Source: an uncultured Bacteroidales bacterium (GTDB lineage: Bacteria; Bacteroidota; Bacteroidia; Bacteroidales; P3). Taken from it: a DNA stretch of 52,416 bases. The stretch is taken from positions 1 through 52,416 of the forward strand of contig CALGCG010000113.1 in NCBI GenBank assembly GCA_937884485.1, given 5' to 3'. Each line of letters begins with the position of its first letter. Position 1 is the first letter of the stretch. Below are positions 1-8,322 of this stretch, one piece after another. The translations under genes were made by a program, and so were the position numbers. Under the pieces are notes generated by a model. It saw nothing but the letters and a program-made list of their open reading frames with translations, did not search any database and had not been told where the DNA came from.

Positions 1-50
<50 letters not shown>

Positions 51-179
51 CAAAGAAAAAACAGAGAGAGTAATTTGAAATGCTGCTGCAGCGGCAAAGT
101 CCATGTCCAAATAAAACGCCGAAGCCCAAGAGCAGAGGCCGATGCACGTTGCAGAAACACAAGCGAAAGAAAGAATAAT

Positions 180-252
180 GTCTTGGTAGCTCAGCTGGTA
201 GAGCAATTGACTCTTAATCAATGGGTCCAGGGTTCGAATCCCTGCCAGGACA
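180..252 (+). tRNA. tRNA-Lys (anticodon CTT)
   Basis: A complete 73-nt cloverleaf. Acceptor GTCTTGG (180-186) pairs with CCAGGAC (245-251) with one G-U pair, and the discriminator is A252. The anticodon stem ATTGA/TCAAT encloses CTCTTAA, giving CTT. The T loop reads TTCGAAT. CCA is not encoded. The 127 nt before it (53-179) show no gene or signal that I recognise. Confidence 0.95.
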
Positions 253-259
253 CTTATCG

Positions 260-333
260 CGGGGTGTAGCGCAGTTGGCTAGCGCGCCACGTTCGGGACG
301 TGGAGGCCGGAAGTTCGAGTCTTCTCACCCCGA
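260..333 (+). tRNA. tRNA-Pro (anticodon CGG)
   Basis: A complete 74-nt cloverleaf. Acceptor CGGGGTG (260-266) pairs with CACCCCG (326-332), and the discriminator is A333. The anticodon stem CCACG/CGTGG encloses TTCGGGA, giving CGG. It lies 7 nt after tRNA-Lys and is probably in the same transcript. Confidence 0.95.
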
Positions 334-371
334 CACTCAAACCTCGCTTTTGCGGAACAAAAACCGCCGCC

Positions 372-444
<73 letters not shown>

Positions 445-451
445 CAGAAAA

Positions 452-480
452 AGACAGGACATGTGCCTGTCTTTTTTTTT
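452..480 (+). terminator. Rho-independent terminator of the tRNA cluster
   Basis: Stem AGACAGG (452-458) pairs with CCTGTCT (466-472) over a 7-nt loop and runs into about ten T residues. It separates the tRNA cluster from the ribosomal operon that starts at 518. Confidence 0.85.
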
Positions 481-517
481 GTAACATAATTTATTAAACA
501 AAAAAACAAACAAAGTA

Positions 518-877
518 ATGGTAAAACAGTACGAAACCGTTTTCATTGCAACTCCCGTTTTGTCTGAAGAACAGATGAAGGAAACGGTAAAGAAGTACGT
601 CGATCTGCTCACCTCGAAAGGTGCAGAGATTGTGTACGAGAACAACTGGGGCATGCGCAAGCTGGCCTATCCTATCCGTAAGAAAACCACCGGCTTCTAC
701 TATCTGATTGAGTTCCGTGCCGAAGGTAACGTCATCAATGACCTCGAGATTGCTTACAAGCGTGACGAGCGCCTCCTTCGCTTCCTCACCGTCAGCCTCG
801 ACAAACATGCTGTTGCATACAACGAGAAGAAGCGCAACGCTAAGAAAGCTGCTGCCGAGGCTCCTGCCGAGGCCTAA
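518..877 (+). CDS. rpsF: 30S ribosomal protein S6
   Basis: 119 residues, close to the usual bacterial S6 length. S6 binds the central domain of 16S rRNA as a heterodimer with S18. The N-terminal ETVFIATPVLSEEQMKE and the central NNWGMRKLAYPIRKK-TGFYYLIEF are typical S6 sequence, followed by an Ala/Glu/Lys-rich tail (residues about 100-119). It is the first gene of rpsF-rpsR-rplI, a standard arrangement. The start is the ATG 37 nt after the tRNA terminator; no clear TAnnTTTG promoter is visible in that gap, so part of the transcription may come from read-through. An antisense frame here is a shadow. Confidence 0.98.
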   Translation: MVKQYETVFIATPVLSEEQMKETVKKYVDLLTSKGAEIVYENNWGMRKLAYPIRKKTTGFYYLIEFRAEGNVINDLEIAYKRDERLLRFLTVSLDKHAVAYNEKKRNAKKAAAEAPAEA

Positions 878-927
878 GCGTTTAACGTTCTAAATGTAGT
901 AAAGTAGTAAAAAAAGAAGTAAAGATT

Positions 928-1194
928 ATGGCTAACGAGACCGAAATCAAATATTTGACCCCTATCGCTGTGGAAACCCAGCGTAAGAAATATTGCCGCT
1001 TCAAAAAGCTCGGTATCAAGTATATCGATTACAAGGATGCCGACTTCCTGCTGAAGTTTGTCAATGAACAGGGCAAGATTCTGCCCCGCCGTATCACCGG
1101 CACCTCGAACAAGTACCAGAAAAAAGTGTCGCAGGCTATCAAACGCGCCCGTCATATCGCTCTGATGCCCTACGTCGCTGATTGTCTCAAATAA
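928..1194 (+). CDS. rpsR: 30S ribosomal protein S18
   Basis: 88 residues. S18 binds next to S6 on the small subunit platform. The core YCRFKKLGIKYIDYKDADFLLKFV and the RRITGTSNKYQKKVSQAIKRARHIALMPY block are diagnostic of S18. The single Cys (YCRF) is not a zinc-type cluster. It lies 50 nt after rpsF and 18 nt before rplI, so it belongs to one operon. Confidence 0.98.
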   Translation: MANETEIKYLTPIAVETQRKKYCRFKKLGIKYIDYKDADFLLKFVNEQGKILPRRITGTSNKYQKKVSQAIKRARHIALMPYVADCLK

Positions 1195-1212
1195 ACAATG
1201 GAGGAAGAATAG

Positions 1213-1656
1213 ATGGAAATCATACTTAAGCAAGATGTGGCCAACTTGGGCTACAAGGACGAAATCGTCAAAGTCAAGAATGGCTATGCCAACAACTATC
1301 TTCTTCCCATGGGCATGGCTGTTATCGCCACCCCCGTCAACAAGAAGATCCATGCTGAGAATCTCCGTCAGCGTGCCCATAAGGAGGAAGCCCTCCGCAA
1401 GAATGCTGAGACCCAGCAGGCCGCTCTCAACGGAAAGACCGTGAAAATCATCGCCAAGGTCGGTGAAAACGGTCAGCTTTTCGGTGGCATCAATAACATC
1501 ATGATCGCCGATGCCCTGAAAGAACAGCATAACTACGACATCGATCGTAAACAGATCAGTGTCGAAGCAATCAAGGCTGTTGGCACCTATACCGCCAAAG
1601 TCAACGTCTACAAGGAAATCAAAGCTGAGTTGAACGTTGAAGTTGTTGCCGAGTAA
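1213..1656 (+). CDS. rplI: 50S ribosomal protein L9
   Basis: 147 residues, normal length. L9 binds 23S rRNA at the base of the L1 stalk. The N-terminal domain signature (D-V-x-N-L-G-Y-K-D-E-I-V-K-V-K-N-G-Y-A-N-N-Y-L) is clear at residues 8-31, followed by the connecting helix (about 40-75) and a C-terminal domain with GENGQLFGG. GGAGG lies about 10 nt before the ATG (1201-1205). It is the last gene of the operon, with a terminator 20 nt downstream. Confidence 0.98.
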   Translation: MEIILKQDVANLGYKDEIVKVKNGYANNYLLPMGMAVIATPVNKKIHAENLRQRAHKEEALRKNAETQQAALNGKTVKIIAKVGENGQLFGGINNIMIADALKEQHNYDIDRKQISVEAIKAVGTYTAKVNVYKEIKAELNVEVVAE

Positions 1657-1675
1657 GGTGAGCAATACACAAAGA

Positions 1676-1711
1676 AAGCGGCTTGCGTTGAACACGTGAG
1701 CCGCTTTTTTT
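1676..1711 (+). terminator. Terminator of rpsF-rpsR-rplI
   Basis: Stem AAGCGGCT (1676-1683) pairs perfectly with AGCCGCTT (1699-1706), followed by a T run. Confidence 0.9.
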
Positions 1712-1805
1712 CTTTAAAAAGTTTTTTTTTATACAATAAATGTCACGTTACGAATACTAAAAAGTAACTCTTCTAAAAAAAAATCACCATGTCAGAAAAA
1801 AAGTG

Positions 1806-1813
1806 TATCTTTG
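1806..1813 (+). promoter_or_regulatory. Bacteroidota -7 element TATCTTTG for the C10 protease
   Basis: TATCTTTG fits the Bacteroidota TAnnTTTG box and lies 38 nt before the protease ATG. No convincing TTTG -33 box is seen at the usual 19-20 nt spacing. The heptamer TACAATA lies further upstream at 1732-1738. Confidence 0.7.
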
Positions 1814-1851
1814 CACCGTTTTTGAAACAATAAAATATAAAATAATACAAG

Positions 1852-3342
1852 ATGAAAAAAGTAATTTCTACAGTGTTAGTGTCCGCGATGGCTCTCTGTG
1901 TCAATACGGCTAAGGCTGATAATATCAGCTTGGAAGAGGCCAGAGAGGCTGCCGCCTATTTCATGGGCTACTACACCGAAACTCCGGAATTGACCGCTAA
2001 TGACCTTACACTTGTCTATCAGATAGACAATGAGAAACTGGGTATTCCTGCGTCGTATTTTTTCAATGTCGGTAAAGGTGGTTGGATCATCATGGCTGGT
2101 ACCACCACTATCAGACCTATTATTGGTTACTCTGATGAAGGTACCCTCGTTGTGGAAGAATTTGCCCCCAACATGAAGTGGTGGGTGACAGGCTTCTCCG
2201 AGATGGTGAGTCAGATTCAGGAAGAAGATGCCGAGCTTGACTATCCCGACAATGAAGTTTGGACAGCCCTGAAAACCAAATCCTACAAGGGCGGAACCAA
2301 GGCTGACCAGCATGTCTTGACCCAGATTAAATGGGGTCAGGGAGACGCTAATGGCGTAACGTTCAATCATTTCTGCCCCCAGGGTAACAATGGGGACTAT
2401 GCTGTGGTGGGATGCGTGGCAACTGCTATGGCTCAGATCATGCGTTACTACCAGCACCCCCATCAGCCGGTTGGTACAGCACGCTATTTCCTGTATGACA
2501 GATTGTCCAGCTCTGAGCAAGCTTTGATGCCCGATATCCAGTTGAAGGTCAATTTTGACACCGCTGCACCCTTCGACTACACCAAGATGCCTATGAAGCC
2601 TGTCTCCGGGAACTATTTGAATTGTTCCACAGAGGAAATGCATGAAATTGCGCGTCTGAGCTACTATGCCGGTGTTTCGGTGAAAATGGGTTATACCACC
2701 GTCTCCAGTGGCGCTGTTAGTGCGAACGTTCCTACTGCAATGAGCAGATATTTCAAGTACCAGACTGGTCGTTTGGTGTATCGCGGCAGTGGTAACTTGT
2801 CCGATGAAGAGTATATTAGTAGACTTCGCACCTTGTTGTTGAATGATAATGTGGTGTACATGGGCGGCGCATCTCTGACAGGAAATGGTAATGATCGTGA
2901 TGGTCATGCTTGGGTTTGCACTGGCTACAAGGAGAGTAACGACTATGAATACTACATGAATTGGGGCTGGGAAGGTAGCCAGAATGGTTTCTATGACCTC
3001 GGCCACAATAATATGCCTATTAGTGGTCGTGGCTATAACTTTAATCAAAGTCAGGAGTTTATCGAAGGCATGATTCCGCTCGAAGAGACTGGTATCGACG
3101 AAGTGGATGGCACCGAGCTCGGAAGTGCTTATCCCAGCCCTGCCATACACAGCGTTACACTTCCCTACAGCGCTCCCAATGCCACCAGTATTGTCATCTA
3201 CAATATTGAAGGAAAAGCAGTGGCAACCTATCCTGTGCATGCCGGCATGGGCGAGGTGACGGTGAACGTCGAGAGTTTCCCTGCAGGTGTGTATATCTAT
3301 CGCATGAATAGCCAGAGTGGCCGTTTCATGGTGAGTAAATAA
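1852..3342 (+). CDS. Secreted C10 (streptopain-like) cysteine protease with T9SS sorting domain
   Basis: 496 residues. A signal peptide (1-22, ending NTAKA) is followed by a SpeB-type propeptide region (about 23-140), a C10 peptidase domain (about 150-405) and a C-terminal sorting domain (about 425-496, ending with the GVYIYRMNSQSGRFMVSK pattern). The nucleophile is C188 in VVGCVATAMAQIM and the general base H352 in DGHAW; NWGW follows. The layout resembles SpeB and Prevotella interpain A. Family knowledge predicts T9SS export, autoprocessing and cleavage of host or dietary protein; the substrate is not known. It is monocistronic and convergent with the kinase gene. The T9SS translocon gene sprA is 22 kb away in the same window. 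Confidence 0.93.
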   Translation: MKKVISTVLVSAMALCVNTAKADNISLEEAREAAAYFMGYYTETPELTANDLTLVYQIDNEKLGIPASYFFNVGKGGWIIMAGTTTIRPIIGYSDEGTLVVEEFAPNMKWWVTGFSEMVSQIQEEDAELDYPDNEVWTALKTKSYKGGTKADQHVLTQIKWGQGDANGVTFNHFCPQGNNGDYAVVGCVATAMAQIMRYYQHPHQPVGTARYFLYDRLSSSEQALMPDIQLKVNFDTAAPFDYTKMPMKPVSGNYLNCSTEEMHEIARLSYYAGVSVKMGYTTVSSGAVSANVPTAMSRYFKYQTGRLVYRGSGNLSDEEYISRLRTLLLNDNVVYMGGASLTGNGNDRDGHAWVCTGYKESNDYEYYMNWGWEGSQNGFYDLGHNNMPISGRGYNFNQSQEFIEGMIPLEETGIDEVDGTELGSAYPSPAIHSVTLPYSAPNATSIVIYNIEGKAVATYPVHAGMGEVTVNVESFPAGVYIYRMNSQSGRFMVSK

Positions 3343-3360
3343 TGTTAATGTTTGGGTAAC

Positions 3361-3397
3361 AAAAGAGGGGCTGGCGCCAGGCGCCAGCCCCTCTTTT
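3361..3397. terminator. Bidirectional terminator between protease and kinase genes
   Basis: A near-perfect 17-18 bp inverted repeat (AAAAGAGGGGCTGGCGCC and its complement) with A and T runs at its ends, so it can act on both converging genes. It ends 4 nt before the kinase stop codon. Confidence 0.85.
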
Positions 3398-3401
3398 GTG
3401 T

Positions 3402-4634
3402 TTACAGCGGCAGCTTGATGATGAACGTGGAACCCTGCCCGGGCTCGCTCTCAAGGCTTATATGTCCGTGATGCAGTTTCACTACTTGCGCCACGTAGTT
3501 AAGCCCTATGCCGAAACCTTTCACATTGTGTACGTCGCCAGTGGAAACGCGATAGAATTTCTCGAAGACATGTTTCTGGTCCTCTTTGGAGATTCCTATG
3601 CCGTGGTCGCTGACGCGCACTTCAAGGTATTTGTCGGCGATGCATGTGCTCACCGTGATGTCGGGGGCCTCGTTGGAATATTTGATGCCGTTGTCGATAA
3701 GGTTGTAAATCAGGTTGGTGATGTGCAATTCGTCGGCGACAATCATTGAGGGTGATGCCTGGAGGTCGGTGGTCAGTTTGCCTCCCCGGTTGGAGATGGC
3801 AAGGGTGAAACTCTGCGTCACCTTCTCGATGATTTGGTGCACATCCAGCTCTTTGGGATTGATGCGGAAGTTTTTGTTCGACATCTTTGCGCTCTGCAGG
3901 ATGGTCTCCACCAGCACGCGCATGCGTTGGTTCTCGTCGTTAATGATGCCGATGAAACTCTGGCGCGATGTGCTGTCCTGCGAGATGGTTTCGTCGCGCA
4001 GCATTTCGCAGGCCAGTCCGATGGTGGCCAATGGGGTCTTGATTTCGTGGGTCATGTTGTTGATGAATTCCGACTTCATCTGGTCCAGTTTGCGCTGGTT
4101 GTCCATGGCCTTGAGCGAGATGAAAAACATTGCGGCTATGATCAGAATCAGGAACACACTCAAATACACAAACAGGTTTGAGTTGCGTTGCAGGAAGAGC
4201 TGGCCGCTGGGGAATGTCAGGGTGATGTAGAACTGGCTGCTGGACACTACCCCTGCGGGATGGAAGATGTACCTGTAGGGCGAATTCTCCAGCTGCTGCT
4301 CGTGCTGAGGGTCGGAGCTGTACAGGAACGAGCGCTCGGTGCCGTTGTACACACCTACAATGGGATGTATATCAATGCCATTGATGAGCAGCTGCTCCAC
4401 AATGAGAGAGTCCAGCTCCTGGTAGTTGAAGGTCGTGGCCGGATGGTCTGAGGTTTGTTGCACCTCACCGCCCAGCTGCTTGATGACTTCGTCCATCGCA
4501 TTTCCCACACCAACGTTGAACATGTTGTCGTTGATGGAAAAGGTGCGGCGTGTCTGCGAGAACTGTATGACTACCAAACTGACTGCTGCAATGGCAAAAA
4601 CCGATATGATAAAGATTCGAATCCAGCGTTTCAT
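3402..4634 (-). CDS. Membrane sensor histidine kinase, no adjacent regulator
   Basis: 410 residues. TM helices at about 7-24 and 154-174 enclose a 130-residue periplasmic sensor domain without a recognisable fold. A HisKA domain has the phospho-acceptor H196 in NNMTHEIKTPLATI, and a HATPase domain carries the N box (NLIYNLIDNGIKYS), G1 (VSDHGIGI) and G2 (GFGIGLNYV). Family knowledge: autophosphorylation and transfer to a response regulator. No receiver-domain gene is in the window, so the partner is elsewhere; the general form is that of RprX-like Bacteroidota kinases. No TAnnTTTG box is visible upstream. A 7-bp micro-array lies 19 nt before its start. Confidence 0.92.
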   Translation of the reverse strand: MKRWIRIFIISVFAIAAVSLVVIQFSQTRRTFSINDNMFNVGVGNAMDEVIKQLGGEVQQTSDHPATTFNYQELDSLIVEQLLINGIDIHPIVGVYNGTERSFLYSSDPQHEQQLENSPYRYIFHPAGVVSSSQFYITLTFPSGQLFLQRNSNLFVYLSVFLILIIAAMFFISLKAMDNQRKLDQMKSEFINNMTHEIKTPLATIGLACEMLRDETISQDSTSRQSFIGIINDENQRMRVLVETILQSAKMSNKNFRINPKELDVHQIIEKVTQSFTLAISNRGGKLTTDLQASPSMIVADELHITNLIYNLIDNGIKYSNEAPDITVSTCIADKYLEVRVSDHGIGISKEDQKHVFEKFYRVSTGDVHNVKGFGIGLNYVAQVVKLHHGHISLESEPGQGSTFIIKLPL

Positions 4635-4653
4635 GATAATAATGTGTCGCTTG

Positions 4654-4674
4654 TTAGTGATTAGTTTTTAGTGT
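4654..4674. repeat. Tandem 7-bp micro-array (TTAGTGA type, 3 units)
   Basis: TTAGTGA, TTAGTTT, TTAGTGT in direct tandem, in the divergent region between the kinase and mtnN. It resembles the arrays at 24310-24344 and 52362-52416. Confidence 0.7.
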
Positions 4675-4733
4675 TATAACGTGTCTTGAAAAAAAATATT
4701 TTCCTTGAAACAAATAAATTGCATATTTTTTAG

Positions 4734-4741
4734 TATCTTTG
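4734..4741 (+). promoter_or_regulatory. -7 element TATCTTTG of mtnN-luxS
   Basis: TATCTTTG lies 20 nt before the mtnN ATG, giving a short leader. An upstream TTG is present, but not at the ideal spacing. Confidence 0.7.
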
Positions 4742-4761
4742 CAAAATCGACAATATAGAAT

Positions 4762-5436
4762 ATGAAAATAGGAGTTATTATTGCAATGGATGTCGAGTAT
4801 CGCCAGATGCGCGATGCTCTCGGCGGAGATATGGGCCGCCTGGGAAACAACGAAATAGTTCTGTGGCGATGTGGTGTCGGCAAGGTGAATGCCGCTGTGG
4901 GCACCATGCGCCTCATTCAGCAGCACCACCCCGATGCCATCGTCAGCACCGGCCTGGCCGGGGGTATCGACCCCATGCTGAAAGTGATGGACATCTTCGT
5001 CGCCACGCAGTGTGTATACCACGACGTGGACTGCGGCGGCATCAGCGAGGACGGCCCCTGTGTGCTCGGACAGGTACAGGGCCTGCCTGCCCGTTACGAC
5101 GCCGACACGCGGCTTCTCGACCACGCCCTCGAGGTGCCCCTCCTGGACAACGAGCGCCGCATGACGGGTCTCATCTGCACCGGCGACCAGTTCATCACCG
5201 ACCGCGAGCGACAGAACACTATCAAGCGCCACTTTATCGATGGTCTGGCCTGCGACATGGAGAGCGCAGCCATTGCCCAGACATGCCATTTGGAGCACGT
5301 GCCGTTCATCAGCCTGCGTGTCATCAGCGACACCCCCGGGCACACCGACGACCACCACATGCAGTGGGCCGACTTCCTTGGCTCCATGTGCAACACCTCG
5401 TTCCGTTTCGTTAAAAAATACCTCGAACTGCTTTAA
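4762..5436 (+). CDS. mtnN: 5'-methylthioadenosine/S-adenosylhomocysteine nucleosidase
   Basis: 224 residues, full length. It cleaves adenine from SAH (giving S-ribosylhomocysteine), MTA and 5'-deoxyadenosine (EC 3.2.2.9) in the cytosol. The start MKIGVIIAMDVE places the base E12 as in E. coli MTAN. The substrate-binding CDMESAAIA (M166-E167) and the acid D190 in LRVISD are present. TGLAGGIDP forms the phosphorylase-fold loop. It lies 15 nt before luxS, so the two consecutive steps of SAH detoxification are co-transcribed. As a radical-SAM product (5'-deoxyadenosine) scavenger it would also serve HydG-type enzymes; that link is inference. Confidence 0.96.
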   Translation: MKIGVIIAMDVEYRQMRDALGGDMGRLGNNEIVLWRCGVGKVNAAVGTMRLIQQHHPDAIVSTGLAGGIDPMLKVMDIFVATQCVYHDVDCGGISEDGPCVLGQVQGLPARYDADTRLLDHALEVPLLDNERRMTGLICTGDQFITDRERQNTIKRHFIDGLACDMESAAIAQTCHLEHVPFISLRVISDTPGHTDDHHMQWADFLGSMCNTSFRFVKKYLELL

Positions 5437-5451
5437 AACCTTAAACCTTAC

Positions 5452-5946
5452 ATGGAAGTAATACAGAGTTTCACCATCGACCATACCCACCTGAAACCGG
5501 GCATCTACGTCTCGCGCGAAGACAAGGGTTTCACCACCTTTGACCTCCGCATTATCGAACCCAACAAGGAACCTGCCGTTGCCCCCGCGGCCATGCACAG
5601 CATGGAACACCTGATGGCCACCTGGTTCCGCAACTCCCGCGCCAAGGACGACGTGGTCTACGTCGGCCCCATGGGATGCCTCACGGGTATGTACATCATC
5701 ATGACGGGACGCTACACCGTCGAGGACATGCGCCAACTGACCATCGAGTGCCTGGAGTGGATACTCACCCAGACTGCGGTCCCCGCCACCACGCCCGAGG
5801 CCTGTGGCAACTATCTGCTGCACGACCTGCCCATGTGCCACTGGGAGAGCCGCCGTTACCTCGACCGCCTGCGCAACGACTTCCACTGCGAGTACACCAA
5901 GCTCCAGGTGACCCTCGACGACGGCCGTGTCTTCGCCGACGCATAA
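5452..5946 (+). CDS. luxS: S-ribosylhomocysteine lyase (AI-2 synthesis)
   Basis: 164 residues, the usual LuxS length. It splits S-ribosylhomocysteine into homocysteine and DPD, the precursor of AI-2 (EC 4.4.1.21). Metal ligands are H49 and H53 in HSMEH together with C118 (TPEACGNYLLHDL); E52 and C76 (GPMGCLTGMY) are the catalytic residues. It uses the MtnN product, and the gene follows mtnN directly. A strong terminator follows 22 nt after the stop. Confidence 0.97.
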   Translation: MEVIQSFTIDHTHLKPGIYVSREDKGFTTFDLRIIEPNKEPAVAPAAMHSMEHLMATWFRNSRAKDDVVYVGPMGCLTGMYIIMTGRYTVEDMRQLTIECLEWILTQTAVPATTPEACGNYLLHDLPMCHWESRRYLDRLRNDFHCEYTKLQVTLDDGRVFADA

Positions 5947-5968
5947 TAAAGTATACAACCAAAAGAGA

Positions 5969-6003
5969 GGCGGAGCCTGCTTGCGCAGGCTCCGCCCTTT
6001 TTT
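5969..6003 (+). terminator. Terminator of mtnN-luxS
   Basis: Perfect 12-bp stem GGCGGAGCCTGC (5969-5980) / GCAGGCTCCGCC (5985-5996) with loop TTGC, then a T run. It also lies at the 3' end of the converging beta-barrel gene. Confidence 0.92.
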
Positions 6004-6026
6004 GTTTCCTATCGGTCAGCTAAAAC

Positions 6027-6668
6027 TTAGAAGCTGTAGTTGAAGCCGATGGCGAAGTTGCTCAGGTGGGCGTTGACGGTCTGGGCGTCCATGTTGAGGC
6101 CGAGTCCCCAGGAGTGGGCACCGCTGTTGTCGCTGGTGTAGAAGTCGGCATAGAGGGCGAGCAGGTTGACATAGATGTCCATCGAGATGTTCTCGGTGAA
6201 AGCGTAGTTCAGACCGGGAACGAGGGCGATACCGAAGCGGGTGTAGCTGTCGGCGCCGTCGGTGGTGATGTCGGTCACGCTGTTGTAGCCGTGGCTCTCA
6301 AGGCCGAGGGTGAGGTCGAGCTGAGCCTCGCAGAAGACGGTGAAGTTCTTCCAGTTGGCCACATTGTAGCGGAAGTAGGGGATGAACTCCAGGGCGCTGC
6401 CGGTGGTGGAGGTGTAGCTGTCGACGTCGGTCAGGTAGTTACGGTTGTAGTTCTGGGTGTAGCCCAGCTGGATACCGATCTGCATGTTGTCGTTCAGCCA
6501 GTAGCCGATCTTGGGCATGATGCTGATGTTGGTGCTGGTGGAACCAGTGACATAGTCAGTGGCGTGGTTGTTGCTGTGGTTAGCGCCGATGTTGCCACCG
6601 AGGACCCACTGGGCGTTGGCGGTCATTGCAAATGCTGCGAGAGCAAGGGTCAATAAAATCTTTTTCAT
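6027..6668 (-). CDS. Outer-membrane beta-barrel protein (porin family-like)
   Basis: 213 residues. The signal peptide MKKILLTLALAAFAMTANAQ (cleavage after A19) is followed by alternating amphipathic strands (for example KIGYWLNDNMQIGIQLGYT, LEFIPYFRYNVANWKNFTVFCEAQ, RFGIALVPGLNYAFTENISMDIYV) and a C-terminal FAIGFNYSF ending in Phe, the usual beta-barrel assembly signal. The length suits an eight-strand barrel. Its function is unknown; such proteins are often structural or non-specific pores. It is monocistronic with a well-formed promoter at 6732-6762. The paralogous-looking 9085-9837 product is of the same general class but not closely similar. Confidence 0.85.
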   Translation of the reverse strand: MKKILLTLALAAFAMTANAQWVLGGNIGANHSNNHATDYVTGSTSTNISIMPKIGYWLNDNMQIGIQLGYTQNYNRNYLTDVDSYTSTTGSALEFIPYFRYNVANWKNFTVFCEAQLDLTLGLESHGYNSVTDITTDGADSYTRFGIALVPGLNYAFTENISMDIYVNLLALYADFYTSDNSGAHSWGLGLNMDAQTVNAHLSNFAIGFNYSF

Positions 6669-6731
6669 TTTTCTTTAATTTTTTGGTTAAACTTTAATTT
6701 TTTTATTAATTTTTCTTAATAATTGACGCTG

Positions 6732-6762
6732 CAAAAGTACAACTTTTTCTTGACATGGCAAA
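6732..6762 (-). promoter_or_regulatory. Complete Bacteroidota promoter for the 213-aa beta-barrel gene
   Basis: On the minus strand, TTTG (6762-6759), exactly 19 nt, then TACTTTTG (6739-6732). The TTTG is extended to TTTGCCATGT, as in the promoters at 8602-8632 and (with T for C) 20766-20796. Confidence 0.85.
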
Positions 6763-6813
6763 AAAAAATGCACCGAAGTGCATTTTTTAACATTTGCCCC
6801 GTCGGGCTAACTG

Positions 6814-8244
6814 TTAGAAATAGAGGTCTCTCTCGCCGTCGCCAATCTTGCAGAGGTTGCCCTCCACGCGGCGTTTCAACTCCTCTTTCGGGAAGGTCTG
6901 GGTGAGCTCTTTGAGCAGTCGCAGGCCTTTTTCCTTGGTGGCGGGGGAGGCGTAGTCCTCCAGGTACTCGCGGAAGGTGAACATGGCGTTGGGCTTGCAG
7001 TACTCCTTGATGAGGCCGGGCTTGGCCAGGTCCATGAAGTCGGCGCCCACGCGTCCCTTGCGGTAGCAGCCGGTGCAGAAGGAGGGGATGTAGCCGCCGT
7101 CGATCATCATGGAGATGACTTCGTCGAGCGAGCGGTGGTCGCCGAGGGTGAACTGGGCGCCCGTGGAGCCGGTCTTCTCGTAGGGTTTGGCCTTGGTGTT
7201 GTCGCCTTCCTCGTCGTAGCCGCCGGGGTTGGTCTCGGAAGCGGCGCTGATCTGGCTCACGCCGTAGCGCACCAGCTGGTCGCGCAGCTCGGGCCGCTCG
7301 CGGGTGGAGATGATGATGCCGGTGTAGGGCATGGCGATGCGGATGATGGCGATGATCTTCATGAAGTCCTTGTCGGAGACGGGGTGGGGGATATTCTCGC
7401 GCTGGCTGAAGGGGGTGCCTTCGGCAGGCTCGATGCGGGGGAAGGAGACGGTGTGGGGGCCGCAGCCGTAGTCCTCTTCCAGGTGGCGCGCATGCTCCAT
7501 GATGGCGAGGATTTCGAAGCGGTAGTCCACCAGTCCGAACAGGGCGCCGATGCCCACGTCGTTGATGCCGCCTTCCTGGGCGCGGTCCATGCAGGTGAGG
7601 CGGTAGAGGTAGTCGGCCTTGGGCGTGCCGGCGGGGTGGAACTGGGCGTAGGCCACGGGGTCGTAGGTCTCCTGGAAGCAGACGTAGGTGCCTATCTTCT
7701 CGGCCTTGAGCTTGGCGTAGTCTTCGACGCTCATGGGGGCCAGCTCGACGTTGATGCGGCGGATGCTGCTGCCCTTCTCGTCCTTGGCGGCGTAGGTGCG
7801 GCGGATGGCCTCGACCATGTAGTTGGCGTCGTTGCGGGGGCTCTCGCCGCAGATGAGCAGGGCGCGCTTGTGGCCCATGCGCAGCAGGTGGAGGGTCTCG
7901 GTCTCGATTTCGTCGAGGGTCAGAACCTTGCGTTTCAGGGCCTTGTTGTCCTTGCGGAAGCCGCAGTAGACGCAGTTGTTGACGCAGGCGTTGCCGGTGT
8001 AGATGGGTGCGAAGAGCACCAGGCGGCGCCCGTAGATCTCGTCTTTGCAGTATTCGGCGGTGTCCAGAATCTTCTGGATGCCGGCCTCGTCCTCGACGCT
8101 CAGCAGCTTGGCCACATCCTCCAGGTTGAGGCCTTTCAGCTTGCGGGCCTTGTTGAGGATGTCGTTCAGCTGGCTCTCGCTGGGGGCGTTGTTCTCCAGC
8201 ATGCCATAGAGTTTGTCGCGGTCGATGAAATTCTGATGTCTCAT
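6814..8244 (-). CDS. hydG: [FeFe]-hydrogenase H-cluster radical SAM maturase HydG
   Basis: 476 residues, full length. HydG cleaves tyrosine to give the CO and cyanide ligands of the H-cluster, delivered as an Fe(CO)2(CN) unit. The N-terminal radical-SAM cluster is C87-x3-C91-x2-C94 (CVNNCVYCGF). The C-terminal auxiliary cluster motif is C390-x2-C393-x22-C416, which distinguishes HydG from the related tyrosine lyase ThiH. ISAASETNPGGY is also typical. It is downstream of the TM1266-type gene, with a 78-nt gap that carries a 9-bp repeat array, and probably shares its promoter. hydE, hydF and the hydrogenase are not in the window. Presence of HydG implies an [FeFe] hydrogenase elsewhere in the genome. 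Confidence 0.97.
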   Translation of the reverse strand: MRHQNFIDRDKLYGMLENNAPSESQLNDILNKARKLKGLNLEDVAKLLSVEDEAGIQKILDTAEYCKDEIYGRRLVLFAPIYTGNACVNNCVYCGFRKDNKALKRKVLTLDEIETETLHLLRMGHKRALLICGESPRNDANYMVEAIRRTYAAKDEKGSSIRRINVELAPMSVEDYAKLKAEKIGTYVCFQETYDPVAYAQFHPAGTPKADYLYRLTCMDRAQEGGINDVGIGALFGLVDYRFEILAIMEHARHLEEDYGCGPHTVSFPRIEPAEGTPFSQRENIPHPVSDKDFMKIIAIIRIAMPYTGIIISTRERPELRDQLVRYGVSQISAASETNPGGYDEEGDNTKAKPYEKTGSTGAQFTLGDHRSLDEVISMMIDGGYIPSFCTGCYRKGRVGADFMDLAKPGLIKEYCKPNAMFTFREYLEDYASPATKEKGLRLLKELTQTFPKEELKRRVEGNLCKIGDGERDLYF

Positions 8245-8293
8245 TGTTCTTTGCTTTTATTTAGGATTAATATTTTTTTTCTTTTTTGGCCGG

Positions 8294-8322
8294 GTTTTCC
8301 GGATTTTCCGGATATTCCGGAA
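8294..8322. repeat. Tandem 9-bp micro-array (TTTTCCGGA type, 3 units)
   Basis: GTTTTCCGG, ATTTTCCGG, ATATTCCGG in tandem on the plus strand. On the minus strand it begins directly after the TAA stop of the TM1266-type gene (8325-8323). The unit core TCCGGAA recurs in frame inside the ATPase gene at 11175-11219. Confidence 0.75.
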
